A stretch of 64,000 nucleotides of DNA from Symsagittifera roscoffensis (lineage: Eukaryota; Xenacoelomorpha; Acoela; Convolutidae), in NCBI RefSeq assembly GCF_963678635.1, contig NC_087063.1:11818368-11882367 (forward strand), read 5' to 3'. Shown here piece by piece: positions 45,244-55,779 of this stretch (positions are counted from its first letter, which is position 1; each line of letters starts with the position of its first letter). Both the position numbers and the translations under genes were made by a program. The notes below the pieces were generated by a model that saw only the letters and a program-made list of their open reading frames with translations, made no database searches and was not told the origin of the DNA.

Positions 45244-47859
45244 ATGTATATTCTAAAATTATTAATTTTTCTCCAACTCCTTTTTCTAGTAATCTCAAAT
45301 CAAAACATAAACCCTTCTCCCCGCACAGGACCCCAAGATTTATTAGTAACACATTACGATTGTGAAGAAAACGAACAAAAAACACTACACAAGTATGCAA
45401 TAAATCAAGTATCACAGTGCGAAACAGAACCCCAAGCCATAGAAACTACAAATGTAATAGCAACACTTTATTCAAAAGCCCGAGCAACTACAGTTATAGG
45501 ATATAAATTCACAGCAACATTTTCTGAAAAGAAAGTACATTGTTCACAAGTCTCAAACGGAAATAAAAACCGACTTGACCATGAATCATTCTACCAGAGT
45601 AATATAGAACGACTTTTACATCTCAATCCCGAAGATTGTAAAAACGAGTTACTCCGACTAAACATCACAAAAAATAAAAACACAGATAGAAATTTAGTAT
45701 ATTTCCAAGTTTTTTCAGATTCTGTACATCAAGCAGAACTTGAAAGATATCAAGGACATATAAAATTAGATGAAAAATACCCATACAACGGCGCACACGG
45801 ACGATTAACCTATGACATGCACGATAAACACTGGATACCACACATTGGTATAAATGACCCATCAAACTGCAAAGCAGACACAAAAAATAAAGGATACCAA
45901 GAAATAATGTTTTTCGATTGGAAAATACAACTCGAAAAAATACAACTCACACGAGATTTATCAGACAACACAATGATTTATCAAGGAATTAGATTACCTT
46001 GTAAAAACGACCAAGGTTATTGCGACCCTACAACCAGAACACAAGCAACAATTGTTTGGTTCCCCGAAGACACATGTACAACATTTCAAGTAGCAAAAAT
46101 ACACGCTCGTATGATAAAATTTCACGAAAAATATTTTATACAATCAATACCATATGAACAAGTAAATCCATTACGAAAAATAAGTTCTAATTTTCGAAAC
46201 ATTCATAATATAGAAAATAAATTAACACGTTTTCAAATATATCAAGAAACAGAACTTGCATGTAAATACAGAAACCCACTTCACAAAACACAATACTCTG
46301 AAAAATTAGTTGAATACGAAAATGGATTCGACTTGACCACTGGAAAAATAAAAGTCGACCCATACGCCACAAGTCATCCCCTAAACGAAGGAACATCATA
46401 TATACCAGTTAATTTTCAAAAGAATACAGGTCAACCTGGTGGACATTTAAAGCCCCAAGACGATCAAAGCACACGTTTACAAGAACTATCACTAATGAAT
46501 AGTACATATTTTGGTAATATCCACTATAATATTCACTTAGATATGAAACTAGACTACACGATTAGCCGAATTTTTCAAGAAATGTCACTCTCCGAATTAG
46601 AAACATTACACCAACTATGCGAATTAGAAAGAACACAAATATTACAATCACTTGCACTAGCAGTATTAAAAATACCCTACGCAGGATATTTACTATCAGG
46701 AAATAGATCAAATTTTTTAGACTATGAAGGAAACATCTTATGCTTTTATACTTGTACTAAAAAAGTATCACCACTATACGTTTTTGAAGATAAACGATGC
46801 TATAAAAGAATCCCTATCTTTTATAAGAATAAAGTACATTTCGTTGACACACTTTCACGAAGAACCTATTTCTGGGATACCGCAGTTCCATGTGGATCAG
46901 AAAATAGCCACAACGTAGTACAACTAAATTCTGATGAAGATAAATATTACCTTCTCACCCCATATCCCACATTAATGCAATCACTCAAAAAATTTTCACC
47001 AGAAAGCATTCGCGCTATCGCTCGAAGCCCAAATATAGACTTACAATCAATAGGAATATACTCAAAATCAGATATTCAACATCACATTAGAACACAACAA
47101 TTCCAGGAATTATTAACACAAATGGACACAATACAAAGACAATCAATTGACCAAAACTTACGCAAACTTGCCGAAACCGCAGGATTTGCAGACATCTATA
47201 CGCAAGACTATAGCGGATATTTTAAGGACATTAAAGATTATATATATCTAAACGGTGAAAAATACCGTCCCCAAGATATATCACCTATCAATATTTTTAG
47301 CTTTGTTACACTTAAGAATGAAAATCTTGATTTTCTAGGATGGCCCTACTACATCTTAGAAAAACTGACTATTTTATACGCAATGTTTAACTTTATTGGA
47401 TTTCTTTTTTCACTCTTAAAAGGAATCTATAACACATGTGCTATACACACACAAGTCAATAGACAAGCAAGTGTAGCACGCATACTATTTGCAGGATTTT
47501 TTGGAATATTTTCTACATCTATAAACAAAATTCTTTTAGACGCACAAATAAAAGAATATAACACAAAAATAGCAACAAGACAGAACACATACGACGAAGA
47601 ACATAACAATGCAGACACAACACCAACAGCACCACAGTTACCACCCCTACCACATAACCATCCATTATCCCTAGTCCCACGTAATTTTCGAAATTTAGCC
47701 ATAACACATAATAATTTTAGACCAACCATATCACAAAGTCCCATCCAACATATAATGCCACACCACTCACAAGATGAAAATACTTATGAACAAATTATAG
47801 AACAACCCCATACCACCGCTTTTCAGTCTCAAAATAATAATTTTTTTAGCCCACGATGA
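45244..47859 (+). CDS. env: envelope-like glycoprotein
   Basis: It is 871 residues from ATG 45244; the frame also has an ATG at 45199, but the 45244 start gives a classic signal peptide (MYILKLLIFLQLLFLVISNQ). A large ectodomain follows with many Cys and N-glycosylation sites, starting HYDCEENEQ. A hydrophobic segment at about residues 709-730 (ILYAMFNFIGFLFSLLKGIY) is the likely membrane anchor. A second is at 745-762, then a ~100-residue Pro/Asn/Gln-rich tail. The N-terminal Cys pattern and overall size recall glycoproteins of chuvirus-like negative-strand viruses, which other retroelements have captured; that is my impression, not an alignment. No furin site is obvious. It starts one base after the upstream stop and its own stop overlaps the next ATG. 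The frame is intact. Confidence 0.78.
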   Translation: MYILKLLIFLQLLFLVISNQNINPSPRTGPQDLLVTHYDCEENEQKTLHKYAINQVSQCETEPQAIETTNVIATLYSKARATTVIGYKFTATFSEKKVHCSQVSNGNKNRLDHESFYQSNIERLLHLNPEDCKNELLRLNITKNKNTDRNLVYFQVFSDSVHQAELERYQGHIKLDEKYPYNGAHGRLTYDMHDKHWIPHIGINDPSNCKADTKNKGYQEIMFFDWKIQLEKIQLTRDLSDNTMIYQGIRLPCKNDQGYCDPTTRTQATIVWFPEDTCTTFQVAKIHARMIKFHEKYFIQSIPYEQVNPLRKISSNFRNIHNIENKLTRFQIYQETELACKYRNPLHKTQYSEKLVEYENGFDLTTGKIKVDPYATSHPLNEGTSYIPVNFQKNTGQPGGHLKPQDDQSTRLQELSLMNSTYFGNIHYNIHLDMKLDYTISRIFQEMSLSELETLHQLCELERTQILQSLALAVLKIPYAGYLLSGNRSNFLDYEGNILCFYTCTKKVSPLYVFEDKRCYKRIPIFYKNKVHFVDTLSRRTYFWDTAVPCGSENSHNVVQLNSDEDKYYLLTPYPTLMQSLKKFSPESIRAIARSPNIDLQSIGIYSKSDIQHHIRTQQFQELLTQMDTIQRQSIDQNLRKLAETAGFADIYTQDYSGYFKDIKDYIYLNGEKYRPQDISPINIFSFVTLKNENLDFLGWPYYILEKLTILYAMFNFIGFLFSLLKGIYNTCAIHTQVNRQASVARILFAGFFGIFSTSINKILLDAQIKEYNTKIATRQNTYDEEHNNADTTPTAPQLPPLPHNHPLSLVPRNFRNLAITHNNFRPTISQSPIQHIMPHHSQDENTYEQIIEQPHTTAFQSQNNNFFSPR

Positions 47860-49664
47860 GCCGACAACTTGGATCCCTACACCGATCAAATTCCCACCCA
47901 ACCAACCTCACCACTCCAATCCCAATAATACCACTTTTTGCTTTTCCGCCACCCGATTTCCCATCCAGTAATGTAACATCCGGCATGAAATCCGATACTA
48001 ATTCACACATCTCAGTTTTATACTCCATCTCACAACTCAATAACCCGAATATTGAAACCCCCGATGAATTTGCCGACTCTGAACCATCTCCATCAAATAA
48101 TTTTCACACCAATTCCTTAAATTTTTCCCAACCCCCTTTTCAACCCATACTACCAAATAACCCTGACCCAACCAATTCTACACCCTCTTATGCTTCCCAA
48201 GTCACTCCAACCTACTCCTCACTTTACTCAGACCAATCATCTCATTCTCCAGACACCCCCCGAATCTCCCCAGAACTAGATAATTTCATTACCCTACAAC
48301 AACAACCCTATCACCTTGACACCCCAACCATAAACCAAATCTCATCCACAATAGATTCATCCAACCCTCCTACCCCTACACCCTCTTCAATTTATACTGA
48401 ATCATTAGCACCATCATCCACAACTACTGAATCTTCACTCAGCACTAATAGAGCTTACCGCACTTTTAAAAGAAAATTCCCCAACCATCCTTTCCCAGCA
48501 AAACCAGGAACAGCCCGTGAATATATAAATCATCCAAAACACACTAACACAAAAGAATTTTTAGCTATCACCTTACCCTCATTTCCACAATACACCTTAA
48601 ACACCCCTCACGACACTAACGAAACACGCAGCTTTGTAGACGAATACGTTTTAATGCCTACCCTTCCTTGGACCTCATATTATCATTTTACAAATCCCCT
48701 TTGCTTACCTTTATCTAACACTCATATCGAATTAGAACGAAATAAGGACATGCTATATCGACTCACTACAACACTAACACCTAGACAATTTACTTACATT
48801 GGATATAAAAAATCACTAAAAACACACACTGCACCCCGAGCTAATGAATATACACTAGAATATTACGATCATAACATCATCAGAACTAACCAAGATCAAT
48901 TCTTAGACGACGATCGCTTCGCTAACCCACAAATCACCGAGAAATTTTTCATTAAAACACCATATGTATTTACACTAAATATCTTCGATCGCAAGTTTGA
49001 CCACATTATTTCAGAAGCACTAACAGACACGCAAGCCTACGAAAGTTTTAAAGAACGCTTCCAAATATTTTCACTAACCTTTCATTTCCTTGCACCACAT
49101 GAAAGAGATTTGCACTGCTCACACGATATTATTTTGCGCACTAAACAAACACACACATATACTTATTATCGTTTCATCCAAAATCACTTTGACCTACACA
49201 CTCCCTCCAGACAACCACACCATCGTTTTCAATTCATCAATTCCAAATACACCTCACCATTCTTTCTTAACTTCACATATTGCATTAAAGATACTAACCT
49301 TCATGGTATTCTTCGAAATTATGATCCCATAACCCAAATGTATATCTTTTGTCCCATCACCAAGACCTTCAACGCAGAAGAATCCCGACCCTTCCTCATC
49401 CCACACGAGTTTGTACAACCTATAGAAATCCCCATTTTAGAATTCATCCATAACACTAAATTCAACCACAAATTATATAATCTAATCCAAAACACACCTT
49501 ATGAATTTGCAGTTGGCACTGAAGAACTAACCACCATTAAGGCACTTCAATTGCTTTGGCCACTGCTTCAAACTAAAAATATCATCCGCATCTTAGCCAA
49601 ATTACTAACAACTTCAGATCTCATCCACGACATCTTCCCCCACGGTTTCTTCCCCGACGACTAA
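47856..49664 (+). CDS. 602-residue protein of unknown function downstream of env
   Basis: The start ATG overlaps the env stop (ATGA, 47856-47859), a layout typical of coupled termination-reinitiation. Residues 1 to about 200 are Pro/Ser/Thr/Asn-rich and likely disordered. Residues about 200-600 look folded, rich in aromatic and His residues (LPWTSYYHFTNPLCLP, FFLNFTYCIKD), ending in a helical segment (LQTKNIIRILAKLLTTSDLI). There is no signal peptide or membrane segment. The P/S/T-rich N part plus folded C part mirrors the Met-less frame before env. I recognise no family. An intact frame of this size within a recent insertion suggests a maintained function, perhaps accessory or structural. 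Confidence 0.75.
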   Translation: MSRQLGSLHRSNSHPTNLTTPIPIIPLFAFPPPDFPSSNVTSGMKSDTNSHISVLYSISQLNNPNIETPDEFADSEPSPSNNFHTNSLNFSQPPFQPILPNNPDPTNSTPSYASQVTPTYSSLYSDQSSHSPDTPRISPELDNFITLQQQPYHLDTPTINQISSTIDSSNPPTPTPSSIYTESLAPSSTTTESSLSTNRAYRTFKRKFPNHPFPAKPGTAREYINHPKHTNTKEFLAITLPSFPQYTLNTPHDTNETRSFVDEYVLMPTLPWTSYYHFTNPLCLPLSNTHIELERNKDMLYRLTTTLTPRQFTYIGYKKSLKTHTAPRANEYTLEYYDHNIIRTNQDQFLDDDRFANPQITEKFFIKTPYVFTLNIFDRKFDHIISEALTDTQAYESFKERFQIFSLTFHFLAPHERDLHCSHDIILRTKQTHTYTYYRFIQNHFDLHTPSRQPHHRFQFINSKYTSPFFLNFTYCIKDTNLHGILRNYDPITQMYIFCPITKTFNAEESRPFLIPHEFVQPIEIPILEFIHNTKFNHKLYNLIQNTPYEFAVGTEELTTIKALQLLWPLLQTKNIIRILAKLLTTSDLIHDIFPHGFFPDD

Positions 49665-49674
49665 CAGGTAAGTA
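49665..49674 (+). promoter_or_regulatory. consensus splice donor right after the last ORF
   Basis: CAGGTAAGTA matches the metazoan 5' splice consensus exactly and follows the stop codon at once. If used, it would remove part of the 3' region. An exon junction close behind a stop normally avoids nonsense-mediated decay. Confidence 0.5.
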
Positions 49675-51257
49675 TGAATTATACATATTACTTACTAATT
49701 TAAATATTAGAAACTCACCATTCTTTATCCATGTTTTCTTTAGAATTTTAGCCTTCATCCTAGATCATCTGAAAAATTCACAAAAGAAAAATAAAAAATA
49801 GCAAACTTCTTCAAAACTGTTTAAAACCCTATTAAATTTTTGCACCAACAATTAAATAAATATAATACCAATGCAGTAAATTAATTTATAAATTTTTCCC
49901 CCACAAGCAGTAAATCTAATAATGATGAAAATTTGTAACTTAATTTTCCCCAACAACTAGCAGTAAAGATAAAATTCTATGTAGTAAATTAATAAGAAGC
50001 AAATACAGTACTAACCTTTTGCTATTTTCATTCACTCGCACAAGAATTCTATCCAAACTCGCACAGCTCGCCCACGAAGAATTGTTTAAAATAATGAATT
50101 TCAGTTTCAAGCTTTCACACTCGATAACTCTAACACAAGATAACAGGTTTCAAACTTTCCTTTAACCCGGTTGGAAAGGAATTATATACTAAACAAAACT
50201 AACTAATGCAGCTTACTAAACACCACAACACATAGCATAACAGCATGACTAAGAAAAGGAAACCAACGGTACCCAAACCGGATTAACCCAGTTTAAAACT
50301 GGATAATTTATTCTTTTGAAGACTATTATAAAGTCTAAGAAAGAAATAATAAAACACAAAAAAGTCGAAAGACAAACCCATACCACAAACAATTTGATTT
50401 TTGAAAAAAGGACACAACCAACAAAACATAAGAAAAACCACAACAAACCCAACATAAAACGTTGTCACATAACAGGACCTCTCACAAAAACCGCATGCAA
50501 TCATACTCCCACTCCTGGCCTAACCCACCAGGAAGGACGTCCTGAGCATGCTCTATAGCCGGCCTAACCCACCGCGCTACATCCACGCTTTGTGACCATA
50601 CTCCTATTTTTAATAAGAGCTACTCAAGGGTGAGTAACTCTTCAAAATAACTGAACTAAAACAAAAAGCTTTTGTGAAAACAACTAACTAAAATCATAAT
50701 TAAAAAATATTAAACTAATAAAAGTTTTATAAAATGTAAATTATATTATGCAATATATAGATCAGCATACAACACCAAAGACAAACATCCAAAGACAAAA
50801 TGAAACCACTACACTCGAAAAAGAATGGCCAACCACAATCAATATGCCGCCCACAATCACAACTCAAAGGATTTAGAGTACGACTTGACTTCGCAGAAAA
50901 GGACTTCATTGAACTAGACCAATGACCACCTCGATGTTCAAGTATACGTACAGATCCGAGTAACCAGGCATCCCCTCCACGCACAATCTCCACGCCATTC
51001 CCAGACAAGATCAAAACACAAAGAAGTTCTCATCAATGAAACAGAAAAACCTGACATAGCCAACCATTCTGAAATCAGATTTGAGTTTGTTGCGAAAACC
51101 CAGTCGTTGTCATGAGATGACACAATGATCGAACCTGCAACTTCTCTAACAAGAGAACCCAGAAGAAATATGATGTTCGCCAAACACCAACGTCCATCAT
51201 CCATCCTTTGAATTACAGAAAGACTATTCTAAAAAAACTCTGTAAAACCCGGATGGG
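49665..51257 (+). other. 1.6-kb 3' untranslated region of the retroelement
   Basis: There is no + strand gene. It has three or four spaced GCAGTAAAT/AGTAAATTAAT motifs (49868-49990), and a more GC-rich stretch (50740-51210) open in two overlapping - strand frames of 88 and 95 codons, one containing VREVAGSIIVSSHDNDW. No polypurine tract is strong; only GGATGGG directly precedes the 3' LTR. Confidence 0.5.
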
Positions 51258-51667
51258 TGGAACCTGATCTAAACTACATTTTATGATTGGATAAATTAGA
51301 TATTTTACCAATGTAAAGTATTTAATATTAACCAATCATGATCCATCTAACTAACAATCCACTTATTTGTAAGTGCTGAAATTACTTGTAATTTCAGCAC
51401 CAGAGAGATTTGAATTTAACTTAGAAATTAGTTGAACTCTCCCGAGTACTTCAGCAGCCGCAATAAACCAGTATACCCTAGATCTATTGAGCCTAGCAGA
51501 GACTAGTTAAACAACCTGAGACTAGACAGTATAAGAGTAAGATTAGGATCGGTATTAGACTAAGAAGTTGCACGAACCTATCCGGCCGAAAATAAGATAG
51601 CGTGACGAGCAGACGGTGTACCCTATCCGAAATTACTCTATGAGTTATACCCATCGGTCCTAACTCA
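51258..51667 (+). repeat. 3' LTR, 410 bp
   Basis: I see no difference from the 5' LTR by eye. The AATAAA at 51462-51467 would serve as the polyadenylation signal of the element transcript. It is followed by the CAAC target duplication. Confidence 0.95.
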
Positions 51668-51720
51668 CAACCCTTATAGAATCATTGATAACTTCTAACT
51701 CCAATTCCCCTATAATCGAG

Positions 51721-52166
51721 CAAGACTGCTCGTATCAGGGCAAAACCAAAAAATTAAAATTTGAGTTTTTTTTGAAAATCATCACACCACACGCCATATT
51801 AAGTACAAAGTGATAAATTTTGCTTCTAGTAACATATCAACTATGGCAAATAAGCTTCCTTCAACTAATTTGGAATGATTTCTAATAAGGATTAAATATC
51901 CGCTTACCCGTTAATAGCGCAAAATATACCGTGCGTTACTTGTCCCAAATTGGACAAAATGGCTATTTTTAAACCCCCATCACTTTACAAAAAAAAACGT
52001 TCACAGGTAAAAATATCTTTTCAAATTTAAGCTAAGCATAAAATTACCTTTTGAGTGATGTTTTAAAATTCCGTCAAAATGGCTAGTTAAAAAGTCTTAA
52101 TATGTCTGAAGAAAAAACCCATCCCGAGCACAACTATTCCGTTCCTTTTGTTACGAAAGTCGGAAA
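51721..52166 (-). repeat. hairpin-ended dispersed repeat, copy
   Basis: It starts CAAGACTGCTCGTATCAGGG and ends GTTACGAAAGTCGGAA, about 50 bases after the retroelement. The hairpin is degraded (CAGGGCAAAACC). Confidence 0.7.
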
Positions 52167-52481
52167 AATAAGACCAGTTAGCTTGCCTCAATTCATTTTG
52201 GAGCGATTATGAAAGTGGATAATTTGCCACGCATAAATATTTCGCGTATTGAAACTATCAAAATTTTATTCAGCAGCAAAGCCATCCGCATTTTAGTCTA
52301 GCGCAAGCAACTTATCTTGGCAATCCAAAATTTCACGGATCAATACCCACACGCTGTTAACTTTTGTTAAATCGGTCTGGGTCAAAAAACCACCCCAGGC
52401 GTATAGATTCTTCACTTTCTTCGAAATTTGGAACAAAAATATGCAACCGAATGTCGCGTCATCTACATAAAATTGTGTTGT

Positions 52482-52952
52482 TGTTCCGACTTTTGAAAAA
52501 AGTGCGGAAAATTTATGCTTGGGGTGGTTTTTTTTCGGTCAATTTGCGACTTGTTAAGTTAGCATTTTTGACGGATTCTTATAGCATCTGAAATAAATTG
52601 TTGTTGTGAGCTCAAATTTAAAAAGATATTTCAGCTGTGACTATTTTTCGTTAAACTCCGGGGGTTTGAAAATTGCTAATTTGGCTAATTTGGGATAATT
52701 AACCCAAAATTTTGCGTTCTTAACACGGCGTAAGCAGCGGATTAACGCGTTCCAAATTGAATTGAGACAAGTCAATTGGTCGTATTGTTAGGATAGAAGA
52801 CCTTAAACACATTCCTTTGTAGCTTACATTAGCTAACAAAACAAGCTTTTTTTCTTCAATTATTTCGGCAATTTTTCAATCAAACGTCTTTAAATGGGAC
52901 GTAAAAAGCAGTCGGAAGATTGAGGGCTTCGCTCTGATATACGAGCAGTCTT
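52482..52952 (+). repeat. hairpin-ended dispersed repeat, diverged full-length copy
   Basis: It starts TTGTTCCGACTTTTGAAAAA and ends GAGGGCTTCGCTCTGATATA plus CGAGCAGTCTT, preserving the hairpin with one mismatch. The body is diverged. Confidence 0.7.
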
Positions 52953-53192
52953 GTTTTAAAATATAAATAGGTTTTCAATTCTCTTTGGCTTCATTGGAGC
53001 CATATTTGGGGCGACGTATGATTGAAAATTTGGTCAATCCGAGTTGATTGGTACCTCCAGAATACTAGTTTATATGATTGATTAGCATTAGGGTGACTGG
53101 TCCCATTTATTGTTTGTTAAGATGCGTAGCATTTTACATGAACGTGAAGCATGAGCAAGACTTGGAGGAAATCAATTACAGGTGAAACTCAA

Positions 53193-53747
53193 CAAGACTT
53201 CTCGTTTCAGGGCGAAGCCCTAAATGTTCCGATTGCCTTCTTTTTTCTATGGAGTTTTGTTCGCTTTAAAAAAAATTATGCAATTTTCAAAAAAAAGATA
53301 ACATAAAAAATTAGTTTTTTTTGAAAATCATCGCCCACAGCGTTTTTTTTTTAAAAAATCCTTGCCCACATGCTATGTAAAGTGCAGAACTCATCGCTAT
53401 AGCAAAGTATCAAATAGTCTCAATAGGATGCCTCAGTCCAAAGTGGAACAATTTCTCAGAGAGATTTCAAAGAAAGATAAAATATTTCGCGTGATAAAGG
53501 CCTGATGTATAACGCGCGTTGACTATCTCAATTTGGTCAAATTATTTTAATTGGCACTGTTTAAATCCGAAAAACGGCGACAGGTTAAATATATTTTTTT
53601 TCAAATTTGAGCTCAGGACAACAATACTTTTCGGATGATAAAAATTTTTTTTTGTCAAATATAGCCAATTAAGAAGTTGAAATTTGTCTGGAGAAAAAAA
53701 ACACACCGAGCACAATTATCCGTAACTTTCTTCAAAAGTCGGAACAA
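53193..53747 (-). repeat. hairpin-ended dispersed repeat, diverged full-length copy
   Basis: It starts CAAGACTTCTCGTTTCAGGG (hairpin CAGGGCGAAGCCCTA) and ends CTTCAAAAGTCGGAACAA. It is slightly longer than other copies because of a partial internal duplication near 53325-53375. Confidence 0.7.
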
Positions 53748-53749
53748 TG

Positions 53750-54240
53750 AATTAACTTTTAAAACAAGTCCGGTTAAGATGATTTGTAACCGATAAATGG
53801 CCAACTGTTGAACTCCTTATAGAGAACAATGTTTTGGGCCTGGTTTGGAATCATACGCAATATTTTCGGGGCTAGGTTTTTTTGTAGAGAAGGTGGGGAG
53901 AAACTGAGAGAATAGGGGATTGGCCAGCTCCTTCCAACATGATGGCACTACAGCTCAGCCCAGTCTGAAGTAAAATGCCGGTGTTGGTCAGCGTGAGGGG
54001 GCTAATCATTGTTCATAAACTTAATTAATGAAAAAGCTTTTGGTTGGCGAAGTTTGATAAAAGCTATGTGTGAGTGGGAAGCTGTTTTTCGAGGTTCAAC
54101 GGCAAACTCTGTCTTTAAATTCAGCAGGAAAAAAACTGTTCTGCCGGGAAAACTTTTGGCTAAGATCGAATTTATTGTTTAATTTAAAGCACGTTACTTC
54201 CTGTTGATTATATTGCCTAATTTAATGAGTTGGTTTCAAA
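53750..54240. other. intergenic DNA between repeat copies
   Basis: I see no gene. Composition is more balanced (CACTACAGCTCAGCCCAGTC), so it may be a stretch of single-copy DNA. Confidence 0.35.
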
Positions 54241-54244
54241 ATAA

Positions 54245-55052
54245 GACAAGATCGTCGTATCAGGGCGAAGCCTTGATTGTTCCGATGCCTTTTAAGGTCT
54301 ATGGAACAGTAATCACATGAAAAATTCATTATAAAAAAATTTATTATTTTTTTAAATTTGAGATTTTTTGTAAAAACTTTCCACCACACGTCATATTAAG
54401 TACAAAGTGATAGATTTTTCTCCTAGTAACGTAGCAATTAAGACAACTATCTTGCTCAGACCGACTTCTAAAAGGGATCAAATCTCCGCTAACGAATTTT
54501 ATTGCGCGTTAATTGTCCCGAATTGGCCGTATTTGCAATCTTTAAACCCTCATAACTTTACAAACAAGACTGTTCGTATATCAGAGCAAAGCCCTGAATG
54601 CTCCAACTGTCTCTTAATTTAAATCGAATAGTTTTGGGAAAATAAAATACTGAAAACCTATACATTTTGGACAATATCAATGTGTAAAATTTTGAGTCGT
54701 ACGAAATAATAATACCAATTAGCTAGCCTCAATTCAATTTGGAACGATTTTGCTGCGCGGGATAATTCGCCACGCATAAATAACGATCTCAAAAATATGA
54801 ATAAACTCTCTAAAATGCGCTCAAGTTTGTCCAGAATTTGGCAAAATTGGCAATTTTTAAACCCCGAGAATTAAAAAAAAAAAATTATCGGAGGTTAAAT
54901 ATCTTTTTACATTTGAACTCAGGAACTCCATATCTTCAATGGGGTAAAAAAAAATTTTTTTCAAAATAATTATTTCGATTGGTGAAATTTGACTGAAAAA
55001 CCCACACCGAGCATAAATATTCCGTTTTCTTCGAAATTCGGAACAAAAATGA
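54245..55052 (-). repeat. two hairpin-ended repeats joined head to tail
   Basis: The first copy (54245-54562) is truncated at CATAACTTTACAAAC. The second begins at once with AAGACTGTTCGTATATCAGA and ends near CGAAATTCGGAAC. It belongs to the same subfamily as 26263. Confidence 0.65.
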
Positions 55053-55102
55053 TCACAAATGAAATATTTTTTAAATTAGAGCTCAGGACAAAAATAAATT
55101 TC

Positions 55103-55275
55103 GGCTGATATAAAACAATTTTGTCAAGCATTGCTACTTAGAAAGTCAAAATTTGTCTAAAAAAACACACCCTTTTGAAGAAAGTGACGGAATATTTGAG
55201 CTCGGGTGTGTTTTTTTTAGACAAATTTTGACTTTCTAAGTAGCAATGTTTGACAAAATTGTTTTATATCAGCCG
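55103..55275. repeat. inverted repeat, ~75-bp arms
   Basis: GGCTGATATAAAACAATTTT on the left mirrors AAAATTGTTTTATATCAGCC on the right, with a centre containing GAAGAAAGTGACGGAATATT. The arms are pieces of the hairpin-ended repeat placed in opposite orientation, so this is a rearranged pair. Confidence 0.75.
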
Positions 55276-55366
55276 TCACTTTCTTCAAAAGTTTCGAAAC
55301 TCTTGAATAGCAAATTAATGGCCTGGTTTTTCAGTAGTGAGAAATTATGAAAGAAATGATTTCAGT

Positions 55367-55779
55367 CAGGCGCGGGAACTTACGGAGGGGGGCAGATTTT
55401 CAATAAAAATTTGTCGACTTTTTTTTAGGTCAACCAAACTGATTTTCTGACTGAGCTCTCCCAAATCACTATTAAGACCCTAATTTGGCACAATTTTCTG
55501 CGCCATAGGTAAATTTTTGAAAAAAAACAGGCCAAAAAAGGCGTTTTTATGCACTTTTTGGAAAATTTTGACCAAAAAATCGCTTTTTTTTCGGCGCGCG
55601 CTCCCCCCGCAAAATTAGTATATTTTGGCGCCAAAGGCGCCTTTAGAAAAATTTTAAAATCAGTCACCAAAAATGGATATAGCAAATAAGTACAAAGGGG
55701 GGACCCTTTAAGTCGGCAGGGGTCGAATTCCTGAGGCGGGGGGGGGGTCCGTTTTCCGTTTCCTTTAAATCCGCTACTG
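55367..55779. mobile_element. hAT-like MITE with perfect 8-bp target duplication
   Basis: It starts CAGGCGCGGGAACTTACGG and ends TTTAAATCCGCTACTG. The flanking ATTTCAGT is identical on both sides (55359-55366 and 55780-55787). It shares the GCGCGCGCTCCCCC and GTCGGCAGGGGTCGAATTCC segments with 27796-28230. Confidence 0.85.

Larger units (their letters stand above)
33008..51667 (+). mobile_element. 18.66-kb Ty3/gypsy-class endogenous retroelement with env and extra ORFs
   Basis: It is bounded by two 410-bp LTRs (TGGAACC...CTAACTCA, so TG...CA ends) that look identical by eye, and flanked by CAAC on both sides (33004-33007 and 51668-51671). Domain order is protease, reverse transcriptase, RNase H, integrase, which defines Ty3/gypsy (Metaviridae). 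It is far longer than the usual 5-9 kb of this group. The extra length is two ORFs before gag, two tiny hydrophobic ORFs, a Met-less frame, env, a 602-residue ORF and long untranslated regions. The + strand is A-rich inside, unlike the flanks. pol, env and the 602-residue ORF are intact while gag is broken. Complete insertion boundaries plus matching LTRs indicate a recent event. Confidence 0.95.
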
